The notes under the pieces are model-generated. The model saw only the letters and a list, made by a program, of their open reading frames with translations, did not search any database and was not told the DNA's origin. Of a stretch of 64,000 bases of DNA, positions 16,720 to 25,137 are shown piece after piece. The stretch covers positions 2,543,001 through 2,607,000 of the forward strand of contig NZ_CP015637.1 in NCBI RefSeq assembly GCF_001708445.1. The letters run 5' to 3'. Both the position numbers and the translations under genes were made by a program. This DNA comes from Pseudomonas fluorescens (GTDB lineage: Bacteria > Pseudomonadota > Gammaproteobacteria > Pseudomonadales > Pseudomonadaceae). Numbering within the stretch: position 1 is the stretch's first letter; the number at the start of each line of letters is the position of its first letter.

Positions 16720-17653
16720 GATCGATATCCTGTCGTTTGGTGAAACCATGGCGATGTTTGTCGCCGAACAGACCGGCGAGCTGGCCGAGGTCGGCCACTT
16801 TCACAAACGCATTGCTGGCGCCGACAGCAATGTCGCTATCGGCCTGTCGCGCCTGGGGTTCAACGTTGCCTGGCTGAGCCGGGTGGGCAATGACTCCCTC
16901 GGGCGTTTTGTGGTCGACACGTTGAAACAGGAGGGGTTGGATTGCCGCCATGTGGCGGTCGACCCCCTGCACCCCACCGGTTTTCAACTCAAGTCCCGTG
17001 AAGAGGCTGGCGCCGACCCTCAAGTCGAATACTTCCGCAAGGGCTCGGCGGCCAGCCATTTGTCGATCGCCGCCATCAACCCCGCACTGCTGCAAGCACG
17101 GCACCTGCATGCCACCGGTATTCCGCCGGCCTTGTCCGACGCCACCCGCGAGCTGTCCTTCGAACTGATGACGCAGATGCGCACCGCCGGCCGCAGCGTG
17201 TCGTTCGACCCCAACCTGCGCCCCTCGCTGTGGGCCAGCCAGGCGCAGATGATCCGCGAAATCAACGCCCTCGCCGGGTTGGCGGACTGGGTCCTGCCGG
17301 GCTTGAGCGAAGGTCGCCTGCTCACCGGTTTCGAGGACCCGGCCGATATCGCCGCGTTCTACCTGGACCAGGGTGCCGAAGCCGTGGCCATCAAGCTCGG
17401 CCCGGACGGCGCCTACTACCGCACCCAGATGGACCAGGGTTTTGTCGCCGCCGTCAGCGTCGACAAGGTGGTCGACACCGTAGGGGCCGGTGATGGTTTT
17501 GCCGTCGGCATGATCAGTGCCCTGCTGGAAAACCTCAGCTTCCCCGAGGCCGTGCAGCGCGGCAATTGGATCGGCAGCCGCGCAGTACAAAGTCGCGGCG
17601 ACATGGAAGGCCTGCCCAGGCGCGAAGCGTTACCCACCCGATCCGTCGCTTGA
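16712..17653 (+). CDS. kguK: KguK, 2-ketogluconate kinase (PfkB family)
   Basis: Cytoplasmic kinase of 313 residues that phosphorylates 2-ketogluconate to 2-keto-6-phosphogluconate. PfkB features are all present: the N-terminal [10 protein letters not shown], the glycine-rich substrate site [15 protein letters not shown] near 40, and the C-terminal ATP/anion-hole signature [16 protein letters not shown] with catalytic Asp near residue 260. The start at 16712 overlaps kguE, indicating translational coupling. 45 bp separate it from kguT. It resembles KDG kinases (KdgK), but the operon and the PtxS sites favour KguK. Confidence 0.94.
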   Translation: MSEIDILSFGETMAMFVAEQTGELAEVGHFHKRIAGADSNVAIGLSRLGFNVAWLSRVGNDSLGRFVVDTLKQEGLDCRHVAVDPLHPTGFQLKSREEAGADPQVEYFRKGSAASHLSIAAINPALLQARHLHATGIPPALSDATRELSFELMTQMRTAGRSVSFDPNLRPSLWASQAQMIREINALAGLADWVLPGLSEGRLLTGFEDPADIAAFYLDQGAEAVAIKLGPDGAYYRTQMDQGFVAAVSVDKVVDTVGAGDGFAVGMISALLENLSFPEAVQRGNWIGSRAVQSRGDMEGLPRREALPTRSVA

Positions 17654-17698
17654 CCGACTACCTGTTGCCACAACTACAACAAGCTCAGGAGCAACCCC

Positions 17699-18994
17699 AT
17701 GGAAACCGTGAAACTCGCCACCCGCCGTTGGTGGTACATCATGCCCATCGTCTTTATCACCTACAGCCTGGCGTACCTGGACCGCGCCAACTACGGTTTC
17801 GCCGCCGCCTCCGGGATGGCCGAGGACCTGATGATCACCCCCGGCATGTCATCGTTGCTGGGGGCACTGTTTTTCCTCGGTTACTTTTTCTTCCAGGTGC
17901 CGGGGGCGATCTATGCGCAGAAGCGCAGCGTCAAGAAACTGATCTTTGTCAGCCTGATCCTCTGGGGCGGCCTGGCCACCCTGACCGGCGTGGTGTCCAA
18001 CGCCTATATGCTGATCGCGATCCGCTTCATGCTCGGCGTGGTCGAAGCGGCGGTGATGCCCGCCATGCTGGTGTACCTGTGCCACTGGTTCACCCGTGCC
18101 GAACGTTCGCGGGCCAACACCTTCCTGATCCTCGGCAACCCGGTGACCATGCTGTGGATGTCGGTGGTGTCGGGTTACCTGGTGCAGCATTTCAGCTGGC
18201 GCTGGATGTTCATCATCGAAGGCTTGCCGGCGGTGCTGTGGGCGTTTATCTGGTGGAAACTGGCGGATGAAAGGCCTGCGGACGCCCAGTGGCTGAGCGA
18301 ACAGCATAAAAAAGACCTGGAAATTGCGTTGGCCGCCGAACAGGTGGGCATCAAGGCCGTGAAGAATTACGCCGAGGCGTTCCGCTCACCCAAGGTAATC
18401 ATCCTCGCGCTGCAGTTCTTCTGCTGGAGCATCGGCGTGTATGGCTTTGTGCTGTGGCTGCCGTCGATCCTCAAGGCGGGCTTGAAAATGGACATGGTCG
18501 AGGCCGGCTGGCTGTCAGCCCTGCCTTACCTGGCGGCGGTGATCGGCATGCTGGCGGTGTCCTGGGGCTCGGACAAACTGCAAAAACGTAAACGCTTTGT
18601 GTGGCCACCGTTGCTGATCGCCTCGATCGCCTTCTACGCGTCCTACGTGCTGGGTGCCGAACACTTCTGGTGGTCCTATACCCTGCTGGTCATCGCCGGT
18701 GCGTGCATGTATGCGCCCTATGGCCCGTTCTTCGCCATCGTCCCGGAAATCCTCCCCGCCAACGTCGCCGGTGGCGCCATGGCCCTGATCAACAGCATGG
18801 GCGCGCTCGGTTCGTTCGGCGGTTCGTACCTGGTGGGTTATCTCAATAGCAGCACCGGCTCGCCCGGCGCCTCGTACCTGCTGATGAGCGGCGCGTTGAT
18901 GCTCTCGGTGGTGCTGACGATTTTCCTCAAGCCTGGCGCCAGCGACCGCGTGCGCGCGCCTTTGCATACCCTCGAATTGAAGGCCAAGACCTGA
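17699..18994 (+). CDS. kguT: KguT, MFS 2-ketogluconate transporter
   Basis: Inner-membrane importer of 431 residues in the anion:cation symporter branch of the major facilitator superfamily. Twelve hydrophobic segments are apparent. TM1 carries ITYSLAYLDRANYGFAAASG, the motif typical of ACS-family sugar-acid carriers, and the TM2-3 loop has a Lys/Arg-rich AQKRSVKK stretch. The central cytoplasmic loop (about 195-225) is charged. It ends by sharing one base with the kguD start codon (TGATG), so the two are tightly coupled. It is the third gene of the PtxS-controlled operon. Confidence 0.93.
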   Translation: METVKLATRRWWYIMPIVFITYSLAYLDRANYGFAAASGMAEDLMITPGMSSLLGALFFLGYFFFQVPGAIYAQKRSVKKLIFVSLILWGGLATLTGVVSNAYMLIAIRFMLGVVEAAVMPAMLVYLCHWFTRAERSRANTFLILGNPVTMLWMSVVSGYLVQHFSWRWMFIIEGLPAVLWAFIWWKLADERPADAQWLSEQHKKDLEIALAAEQVGIKAVKNYAEAFRSPKVIILALQFFCWSIGVYGFVLWLPSILKAGLKMDMVEAGWLSALPYLAAVIGMLAVSWGSDKLQKRKRFVWPPLLIASIAFYASYVLGAEHFWWSYTLLVIAGACMYAPYGPFFAIVPEILPANVAGGAMALINSMGALGSFGGSYLVGYLNSSTGSPGASYLLMSGALMLSVVLTIFLKPGASDRVRAPLHTLELKAKT

Positions 18995-19974
18995 TGAAAA
19001 AATCCATCGTGCTGTACAAGAAACTCTCTGCCCCGCTGATGGCCCGCCTGCATGAGCAGGCCGAAGTCACCTTGATCGAGGCGCTGGATGACAGCGGCCT
19101 GGCCAAACTGCGCGATGCCCTCCCCGGCGCCCACGGTTTGCTCGGTGCGAGCCTGCGCCTGGATGCCAAGCTGCTGGACCTGGCACCCAACCTGGAGGCG
19201 GTGGCCAGTGTCTCAGTGGGGGTCGACAACTACGATATCGATTACCTGACCCAGCGCGGCGTCCTGCTCAGCAACACGCCCGACGTGCTCACCGAAACCA
19301 CCGCCGACACCGGGTTCGCGCTGATCCTGGCGACCGCCCGGCGCGTGGTCGAGTTGGCCGACATGGTGCGTGCCGGCCAATGGAACAAAAACATCGGCCC
19401 GGCGCACTTCGGCAGCGATGTGCATGGCAAGACCCTGGGCATCATCGGTATGGGCCGCATTGGCGAAGCCCTGGCCCAGCGCGGGCATTTCGGCTTTGGC
19501 ATGCCGGTGATCTACCACAGCCACTCGCCCAAGCCCTTGGTGGAAGAACGGTTCGGCGCGCAGTACCGCAGCCTGGACGACTTGCTGCGACAAGCGGACT
19601 TCGTCTGCCTGACACTGCCGCTCACCGCAGAAACGGAGCGGTTGATCGGCGCCCAGGAATTCGCACTGATGGGCCCGGAGACGATCTTTATCAATATCTC
19701 CCGCGGCAAGGTGGTGGATGAAGCCGCGCTGGTCGAGGCCTTGCAGCAGCGCACGATTCGCGCGGCGGGGCTGGATGTGTTCGAGCGCGAACCGCTGCCT
19801 CACGACTCGCCGTTGCTGCGTTTGAACAACGTAGTGGCAACGCCGCATATCGGCTCTGCGACCCATGAGACGCGCGAAGCGATGGCCCAGTGTGCGGTGG
19901 ATAATCTGTTGGCGGCGCTGGCGGGCCAGAAGCCGAAAAACCTGGTGAACCCAGGGGCCTGGAAGCAATCGTAG
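18994..19974 (+). CDS. kguD: KguD, 2-ketogluconate 6-phosphate reductase
   Basis: NADPH-dependent 2-hydroxyacid dehydrogenase of 326 residues that reduces 2-keto-6-phosphogluconate to 6-phosphogluconate, feeding the Entner-Doudoroff route. The Rossmann motif LGIIGMGRIGEALAQR lies near 148-163. The catalytic Arg is in INISRGKVVDE, the Glu in FEREPLPHDSPL and the His in TPHIGSATHE, all in standard order. It begins at an ATG overlapping the kguT stop codon. Sequence alone also fits glyoxylate/hydroxypyruvate reductase GhrB; the operon decides the name. Confidence 0.93.
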   Translation: MKKSIVLYKKLSAPLMARLHEQAEVTLIEALDDSGLAKLRDALPGAHGLLGASLRLDAKLLDLAPNLEAVASVSVGVDNYDIDYLTQRGVLLSNTPDVLTETTADTGFALILATARRVVELADMVRAGQWNKNIGPAHFGSDVHGKTLGIIGMGRIGEALAQRGHFGFGMPVIYHSHSPKPLVEERFGAQYRSLDDLLRQADFVCLTLPLTAETERLIGAQEFALMGPETIFINISRGKVVDEAALVEALQQRTIRAAGLDVFEREPLPHDSPLLRLNNVVATPHIGSATHETREAMAQCAVDNLLAALAGQKPKNLVNPGAWKQS

Positions 19975-20014
19975 GAGGCAGCGCCGCCCCCGTGGCGCCA
20001 CAAGAGACCTGAAC

Positions 20015-20494
20015 TCAAGGGCGATGCACCTCGATCACCAACCCCTCCTCCACCCGCGGCACGCTGAAGTGCCGCGTGATCAGGTCAAACTCGGCATCGG
20101 TCGCCGCAAAATCATGTTCGCCTCGCGCGTTGCGTGCGTGCAGACGAGCGCGGCAGGTGTCGTCGTCCAACTCAAGGTAATGCAGGCAATGCGGCACCTG
20201 TGCCACCTGCGCCAGGCCACGCAGCCACTCTCGATTGGCGAGGGTGTTGGCCGGAAAATCCAGCACGACATTGAGCCCTGACTTCAACAGGTCAACCACC
20301 AGCGGCGTCAATACGCCACGAATGCGTTGGGCACAGCGCAGGTAATCGGCCACCGAGAGAACCTCCCCAGGGTAGAGCTGCGCCAGCCAAGTGTCTTCAC
20401 TGAGCAGGATCGCTGCGTGTTCGGCGACCAGTTCTTTGGCGAGGGTAGATTTGCCGGCGGCAATCTTGCCGCACAGCAGATGCAGGGTGGGCAT
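20015..20494 (-). CDS. Small P-loop kinase-like ATP-binding protein
   Basis: 159-residue cytoplasmic protein with an N-terminal Walker A motif, LLCGKIAAGKSTLAKEL (about 5-21), then a Walker-B-like hydrophobic strand NVVLDFPANT and a lid-like Arg cluster RARLHARNARGEHDF. It fits the AAA_33 or zeta-toxin-like kinase group. The start at 20494 follows AAAGGAGCCGTGCC; longer in-frame starts add no conserved sequence. It is convergent with kguD, 40 bp away. Substrate is unknown. It is too short for a full zeta toxin, and no antitoxin gene is adjacent, so a toxin role is unlikely. Confidence 0.8.
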   Translation of the reverse strand: MPTLHLLCGKIAAGKSTLAKELVAEHAAILLSEDTWLAQLYPGEVLSVADYLRCAQRIRGVLTPLVVDLLKSGLNVVLDFPANTLANREWLRGLAQVAQVPHCLHYLELDDDTCRARLHARNARGEHDFAATDAEFDLITRHFSVPRVEEGLVIEVHRP

Positions 20495-20651
20495 GGCACG
20501 GCTCCTTTTGTGAGGCCATGAAGCATGCCAGCTTTCCGGCTGAATCATCATATTTAGACACGAATTACCCTGAACTTTCTGACAGGCACCGCGTTCATTT
20601 CCTATGCGCTGCCCCGCCCAGGGGCGTTGGTTTACAAGGAGCCGTTCCCAC

Positions 20652-21074
20652 ATGACTACCCTCCCCGCCTATCGCCACACACCCGGACCGCTGCATGCCA
20701 CCTTGCTGGCGGGTACCGTGCCGCTGTTTCTCGGTGCCCTGATCAGTGACATTGCCTACGGCCAGACCTACCAGATTCAATGGGCCAATTTCGCCTCCTG
20801 GCTGATTGCCGGCGCGTTGGTGTTCTGTGGATTCGCCCTGTTGTTCGCCTTGGTCAACCTGCTGCGCGCCGAACACAAGGTCGGCCGACCCGCCGTGTAT
20901 TGCCTGTTGCTGTTGGCGACCTGGGTACTCGGGCTGGTCAACGCTTTCCAGCATGCCAAGGACGCCTACGCCATGATGCCGACCGGCCTGGTGCTGTCGG
21001 TGGTCGTGACAGTGCTGAGCGTGGTTGCGACCTGGGTCGGCCTGACTAACCTGCGCTCGGGAGCTGCCCAATGA
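20652..21074 (+). CDS. DUF2231 family membrane protein
   Basis: 140-residue inner-membrane protein with four hydrophobic helices (HATLLAGTVPLFLGALISD, ASWLIAGALVFCGFALLF, YCLLLLATWVLGLVNA and GLVLSVVVTVLSVVATWVGL). The DUF2231 family is often paired with PQQ- or haem-type oxidoreductases and may be an electron-transfer or redox partner. The ATG at 20652 follows AAGGAGCCGTTCCCAC. Its stop codon overlaps the next start by 4 bp (ATGA), so it is translationally coupled to the sorbosone-dehydrogenase-like lipoprotein, in line with a shared role at the membrane. Confidence 0.8.
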   Translation: MTTLPAYRHTPGPLHATLLAGTVPLFLGALISDIAYGQTYQIQWANFASWLIAGALVFCGFALLFALVNLLRAEHKVGRPAVYCLLLLATWVLGLVNAFQHAKDAYAMMPTGLVLSVVVTVLSVVATWVGLTNLRSGAAQ

Positions 21075-22363
21075 AAGCGTCCAATACACTCACCCTGTTA
21101 AGCGCCGCGCTGCTGCTCAGTGCCTGCGGCGGCGAAGGCGACAACACCCAGGCCCGTGGCCCCGACCCAAAACTGCCGGAGCAGCAAAGCAGCCTGCTGC
21201 CCAGCATGAAGATTGCCGAACCCACGCCCTGGGGCAACGAGAAGCCCAAGGTGCCCGACGGCTACAGCGTCACCGCCATCGCCACCGACCTGGCCATCCC
21301 GCGCCAGACCCTGGTATTGCCCAATGGCGACATCCTCGTTGCCGAAGGTCGTGGCGGCAGCGCGGCCAAGCTCAAGCCCAAGGATGTGATCGCCAGCGTG
21401 ATCAAGGCCCAGGGCAATACCAAGGTCAAGAGCGGCAACCGCATTACCCTGCTGCGCGATGCGGACGGCGACGGCACCTATGAACTGAAAACCGTGTTCG
21501 CCGACAACCTCAACGCCCCCTACGGCCTGGCCTTTGCCGACGGTAAACTCTACGTCGCCAACCAGGACGCGCTGGTGCGCTTCGACTACACCGACGGCCA
21601 GACCAAAGCCAGCGGCGCCCCGGTCAAAGTCACCGACCTGCCGGCGCAGATCAACCACCACTGGACCAAATCCCTGGCCGTGAGTGACGATGGGCGCCAC
21701 CTGTATGTGGGCATCGGCTCCAACAGCAACATCACCGAACGCGGCATGGAAGTGGAGATCGACCGCGCAATGGTCTGGCAGGTCGATGCCACCACCGGCG
21801 CGCACAGACCCTACGCCACCGGCTTGCGCAACCCGACGGCCCTGACGATCCAACCCGACTCCGGGCAACTGTGGACAGTGGTCAACGAACGCGATGAACT
21901 CGGCCCCGACCTGGTGCCCGACTACCTGACCTCGGTGCGCGAAGGTGCCTTCTACGGCTGGCCCTACAGCTACTGGGGGCAAAACGTCGACCCGCGTGCA
22001 CAACCGCAAAACCCGGCCAAGGTGGCCGCCGCGATCAAGCCCGATTACAGCCTCGGCTCCCACGTAGCGGCACTGGGCGTCGACTTTTCCATCCCAGCCA
22101 TGGGTGAACAATTCGCCGAGGGTGTATTTGTGGGCGAACACGGCAGTTGGAACCGCGAGAACCCGGTGGGCTACAAAGTCATCTTCGTGCCGTTCAGCCA
22201 TGGCAAGCCAGCCGGCCAGCCCATCGACTTCGCCACCGGCTTCCGCGGCGACGACGGCAAGACCCGTGGACGCCCGGTAGGCGTCACGGTCGACCCGAAA
22301 GGCGCCCTGATCATTGCGGACGACTTGGCCAATACCATCTGGCGGGTGACGCGCAATCAGTAA
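21071..22363 (+). CDS. Sorbosone-dehydrogenase-family lipoprotein (beta-propeller)
   Basis: 430-residue envelope protein with a lipoprotein signal peptide ending in the lipobox LSAC (Cys near 19). The mature part is a six-bladed propeller of the soluble glucose dehydrogenase / L-sorbosone dehydrogenase type: LVLPNGDILVAEGRGG, RITLLRDADGDGTYEL, LNAPYGLAFADGKLYVAN, ATGLRNPTALTIQPDSGQLW and FVGEHGSWNRENPVGYKV. Members of this family bind PQQ or act on aldose-like sugars, but the substrate cannot be read here. The 4-bp overlap with the DUF2231 gene argues for an operon that might pass electrons to the membrane. Confidence 0.88.
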   Translation: MKASNTLTLLSAALLLSACGGEGDNTQARGPDPKLPEQQSSLLPSMKIAEPTPWGNEKPKVPDGYSVTAIATDLAIPRQTLVLPNGDILVAEGRGGSAAKLKPKDVIASVIKAQGNTKVKSGNRITLLRDADGDGTYELKTVFADNLNAPYGLAFADGKLYVANQDALVRFDYTDGQTKASGAPVKVTDLPAQINHHWTKSLAVSDDGRHLYVGIGSNSNITERGMEVEIDRAMVWQVDATTGAHRPYATGLRNPTALTIQPDSGQLWTVVNERDELGPDLVPDYLTSVREGAFYGWPYSYWGQNVDPRAQPQNPAKVAAAIKPDYSLGSHVAALGVDFSIPAMGEQFAEGVFVGEHGSWNRENPVGYKVIFVPFSHGKPAGQPIDFATGFRGDDGKTRGRPVGVTVDPKGALIIADDLANTIWRVTRNQ

Positions 22364-22412
22364 CAGCGTGAACGGCAGTTGCTCTGCTTCGGCCCCCGTT
22401 AAACCGCGCTGG

Positions 22413-22460
22413 CCGGAGACGGCTTGAATCCGTGGCCCACGGATTCAAGCCCGCCTCCGG
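22413..22460. other. Long stem-loop between convergent genes
   Basis: CCGGAG / CTCCGG outer arms and GCTTGAATCCGTGG / CCACGGATTCAAGC inner arms form a nearly continuous hairpin between the lipoprotein gene and the CorA-like gene. No T-run follows on either side, so it is not a classical Rho-independent terminator, though it could stabilise 3' ends. The following CCGTAAGGGCGCAACC (about 22474-22489) resembles the tail of the repeat at 28936-28986. Confidence 0.6.
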
Positions 22461-22517
22461 CTCGTGTCCACCGTAAGGGCGCAACCACGGATAAGCCCAT
22501 CGAATCAGCGTCCCCCT

Positions 22518-23450
22518 TCACATCGCCGCACCCGCTATGCGCTTCAACCCCATCACCATCAACCCGGCCCCCAACCCCATCGCCGCCAAAAACAACGGGT
22601 ATGACACCCACCACGGCGTCCCCGCCGTCATCATGCTGAACTCCGACATGCCGCCAATGCTGGCGATCAGGTTAAGCGGCAGGAACACCACGTTGATCAG
22701 CGTCAGCTTGCGCAGTAGGTTGTTCATGCTGTTGTTCATCAGGTTGCCGCGCGCGTCGATCAACCCGGAAAACACGTTGGAATAGATCTCGGCCTGTTTG
22801 TAGCATTGGTGGTTCTCGATGATCAGGTCGTCGATCAAACCCAGAATCTCGCTGCTGAACTGTTCCTTCCCGGCATGGTTTCGCAGGCGCGAGAGCACCG
22901 CGCCGTTGCTGTGCAGCGCGTTGATGTAATAGATCAGGCTTTCACTGAGGTTGAACATCTGCATCAGGTGATGGTTGCTCATGGACGCGTTGAACTGTTG
23001 CTGCAACTCCCGCGCGACCAGCTTGATCACCTTGAGGTGGCCGAGGTAGTGGTGGATGTTGTTCAGCAGCAGGTCAAGCAACACGTCGAGCGGCGTATGC
23101 AGCGGCCGGCGCTTGCCCAGGCCGGTCAGCGGAGTTTCGTCGGGGGCGATCACCAGCAGGCGGCCAGGCGAAAACAACAAGCCGCAGGATGACACTTCGA
23201 ACACCAGGTTGCCGCCACCGGAGTAGTTTTCCGGGCGCTTCCAGATCAGGAACAGGTTGTCGGGGTGGAATTCGATACGTGACACTTCGTCGGGATCGAG
23301 CGCCGAGGCCAGGGCATGTTCATCCAGCTTGTGGTGGTCGCGCAGCCACTCACGCTCGACCAGGTCAGGGTTGTTGAACAGCAGGATCGGGGCATCGTCA
23401 TTGTCCCCGCGGCGCAGTTTTCCATCGGTCAGTTCAAAGCGCTGGATCAT
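22518..23450 (-). CDS. CorA/ZntB-like metal ion channel with altered GMN motif
   Basis: 310-residue protein of the CorA family of divalent-cation channels. A soluble N-terminal alpha/beta domain and long helices (about 130-245) precede two C-terminal transmembrane segments, LTLINVVFLPLNLIASIGG and SYPLFLAAMGLGAGLMVMGL. The signature Gly-Met-Asn that forms the selectivity loop at the end of TM1 reads GMSEF here, with Ser for Asn. That may change or abolish the usual Mg2+ selectivity. It starts 6 bp after the RimK-like gene, so both share a transcript. An involvement in ion supply for ATP-grasp chemistry is speculation. Confidence 0.85.
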   Translation of the reverse strand: MIQRFELTDGKLRRGDNDDAPILLFNNPDLVEREWLRDHHKLDEHALASALDPDEVSRIEFHPDNLFLIWKRPENYSGGGNLVFEVSSCGLLFSPGRLLVIAPDETPLTGLGKRRPLHTPLDVLLDLLLNNIHHYLGHLKVIKLVARELQQQFNASMSNHHLMQMFNLSESLIYYINALHSNGAVLSRLRNHAGKEQFSSEILGLIDDLIIENHQCYKQAEIYSNVFSGLIDARGNLMNNSMNNLLRKLTLINVVFLPLNLIASIGGMSEFSMMTAGTPWWVSYPLFLAAMGLGAGLMVMGLKRIAGAAM

Positions 23451-23456
23451 CCCGAC

Positions 23457-25043
23457 TCACCAGGCCTGGCCCTGACGCTTCAACTCCAGGCGCCGCACAA
23501 ACTCTTCCAGCACCAGGCTGTACAGGTCGTCCTGCAAGTAGGCATCTTCGATACCCGCGTCCAGGTTGGGGTTGTCGTTGACCTCGATCACCACCACCTT
23601 GTCGCCGGACTGCTTGAGGTCTACGCCGTAGAGGCCGTCGCCGATCAGGTTGGCGGTCTTCACCGCCAGTTCCACCACCGCCTTGGGCGCCTCATGGACC
23701 GCCAGGGTACGGCATTCGCCGTTGATGTCCTGGCCGATGGCCTTGTGGTTGTAGATCTGCCAATGGCCCTTGGACATAAAGTACTGGCAGGCAAAAATCG
23801 GCTTGCGGTTGAGCACGCCAATACGCCAGTCGTACTCGGTATAGAAAAACTCCTGGGCCAGCAGCAGGACCGAATGTTCGAACAGTTCGGCGGTGGCCTT
23901 GAGCAAGGCTTCCTGGCTTTCCACCTTGATCACGCCTCGGGAGAAACACCCATCGGGGATTTTCAACACCAGGGGGAAGCCGAGGCGCTCGCCCACCCGT
24001 TCGAAGTCTTCCGGTCGCTCCTTGTACAGAATTTCGGTGGCCGGCATGCCCAGTTGATGGCTATTGAGCAAATCGGTGAGGTAGACCTTGTTGGTACAGC
24101 GTAGGATCGACGCCGGGTCATCCATCACCACCAACCCTTCGCTTTCGGCTTTCTTGGCAAAGCGGTAGGTATGGTTGTCGACACTGGTGGTCTCACGGAT
24201 CAGCAAAGCGTCGTATTCGGCCAGGCGCGCGTAGTCTTTGCGCTCGATCAACTCCACATCGATGCCCAGCCCCTTGCCGACCCGCACGAAATTGTCCAGG
24301 GCGCGGGCGTTGGACGGCGGCAATTGCTCCTGGGGATCGTGAAGAATCGCCAGGTCATAGCGGGCCATGCGTCGTGAGCGTGGCTGGCGCCAGATCTTGC
24401 GACTGAAGTTGTCGAGGGCGTGGGCGAATTGATCTTCCTGGTCATCGCGCAACTTGTGCAATACACCGGACTTGACCCCCTCTATGTGCCAGCCGTTATT
24501 CTTTCTGAATTCAACTAAGAGGATCGGGCACGGAAAGGCCTCAAATAATTGACGGGCCAACTCCTGCAACGGCTCTATATTGGTTCGACCAAAGTAAAGG
24601 GTCAGGGTAAAGCCTTCGGTATTACTGTAGAGATGATGACTCAAGGCTTTATCGAGGGTTTTATCCAGGTCATCCAATGCCAGGCCATACAATGACTTTC
24701 GGGTCAGTTCACTGATGGTACGCACCGACGGAATTACCTTGTGCCCGCGCGCCTCGGCCAGCAGCGAGCAGTAGTAGCCGTGGCCCAGGTACTTGTAGCT
24801 GCGGCACAGGTTGATCACCTGCACGCGCTTGCCTGCCTCGTTTTCCCGGGTGTGTTCCAGGTATTCCTGGGCGGTGACGATGTCTTCGCTGGGGAAATAA
24901 GAGGCCCAATCTTCCTTGCGCTCGACAATGATCACGACTTGACTTGCGCCTCTGGGCAAAACAGAAAAATAACCTTTGGAAGTTATTGTCGCCGCGACAG
25001 TTTGCTCGGATACTTCACGCCAATGACCTTGTACCGCTGACAT
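23457..25043 (-). CDS. RimK-like ATP-grasp ligase with RLAN N-terminal domain
   Basis: 528-residue cytoplasmic enzyme expected to form amide or peptide bonds between a carboxylate and an amine using ATP. The N-terminal RLAN domain (about 35-200) includes VVIIVERKEDW and INLCRSYKYLGHGYYCSLLAEARGHK broken across a loop. The ATP-grasp fold spans about 290-500: TTSVDNHTYRFA, a substrate Lys in FPLVLKIPDGCFSRGV, AQEFFYTEYDWRIGVL and the metal-binding VVIEVNDNPNLDAG with Glu and Asn. Comparative work on amidoligases links this class with GNAT/peptidase fusion neighbours, exactly as found here. It is divergent from that fusion gene and precedes the CorA-like gene. The substrate peptide or amine is unknown. 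Confidence 0.88.
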   Translation of the reverse strand: MSAVQGHWREVSEQTVAATITSKGYFSVLPRGASQVVIIVERKEDWASYFPSEDIVTAQEYLEHTRENEAGKRVQVINLCRSYKYLGHGYYCSLLAEARGHKVIPSVRTISELTRKSLYGLALDDLDKTLDKALSHHLYSNTEGFTLTLYFGRTNIEPLQELARQLFEAFPCPILLVEFRKNNGWHIEGVKSGVLHKLRDDQEDQFAHALDNFSRKIWRQPRSRRMARYDLAILHDPQEQLPPSNARALDNFVRVGKGLGIDVELIERKDYARLAEYDALLIRETTSVDNHTYRFAKKAESEGLVVMDDPASILRCTNKVYLTDLLNSHQLGMPATEILYKERPEDFERVGERLGFPLVLKIPDGCFSRGVIKVESQEALLKATAELFEHSVLLLAQEFFYTEYDWRIGVLNRKPIFACQYFMSKGHWQIYNHKAIGQDINGECRTLAVHEAPKAVVELAVKTANLIGDGLYGVDLKQSGDKVVVIEVNDNPNLDAGIEDAYLQDDLYSLVLEEFVRRLELKRQGQAW

Positions 25044-25056
25044 AATATTTGATCCG

Positions 25057-25102
25057 TTTTAGAGAACTCGACCTTTTCTATTAAGCACGATCTTTTAGAG
25101 AA
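25057..25102. promoter_or_regulatory. Direct repeat TTTTAGAGAA in divergent promoter region
   Basis: The 10-mer TTTTAGAGAA occurs at 25057-25066 and 25093-25102, 36 bp apart, and each is followed by a TC pair and preceded by GATC. They lie in the 94-bp gap between the RimK-like and GNAT-C39 genes. The layout could be a pair of activator sites or overlapping promoters. No regulator gene is adjacent. Confidence 0.35.
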
Positions 25103-25137
25103 GTCCCGTTTCGTTACGCAACTTTTACGGCGGTCAT

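Noticed and set aside
20015..20494. Small P-loop protein as a zeta toxin of a toxin-antitoxin pair
   Set aside because: It is short for that family and has no neighbouring antitoxin gene.
22413..22460. Stem-loop as Rho-independent terminator
   Set aside because: The stem is long, but no T-run follows on either strand, so it is reported only as a structure.
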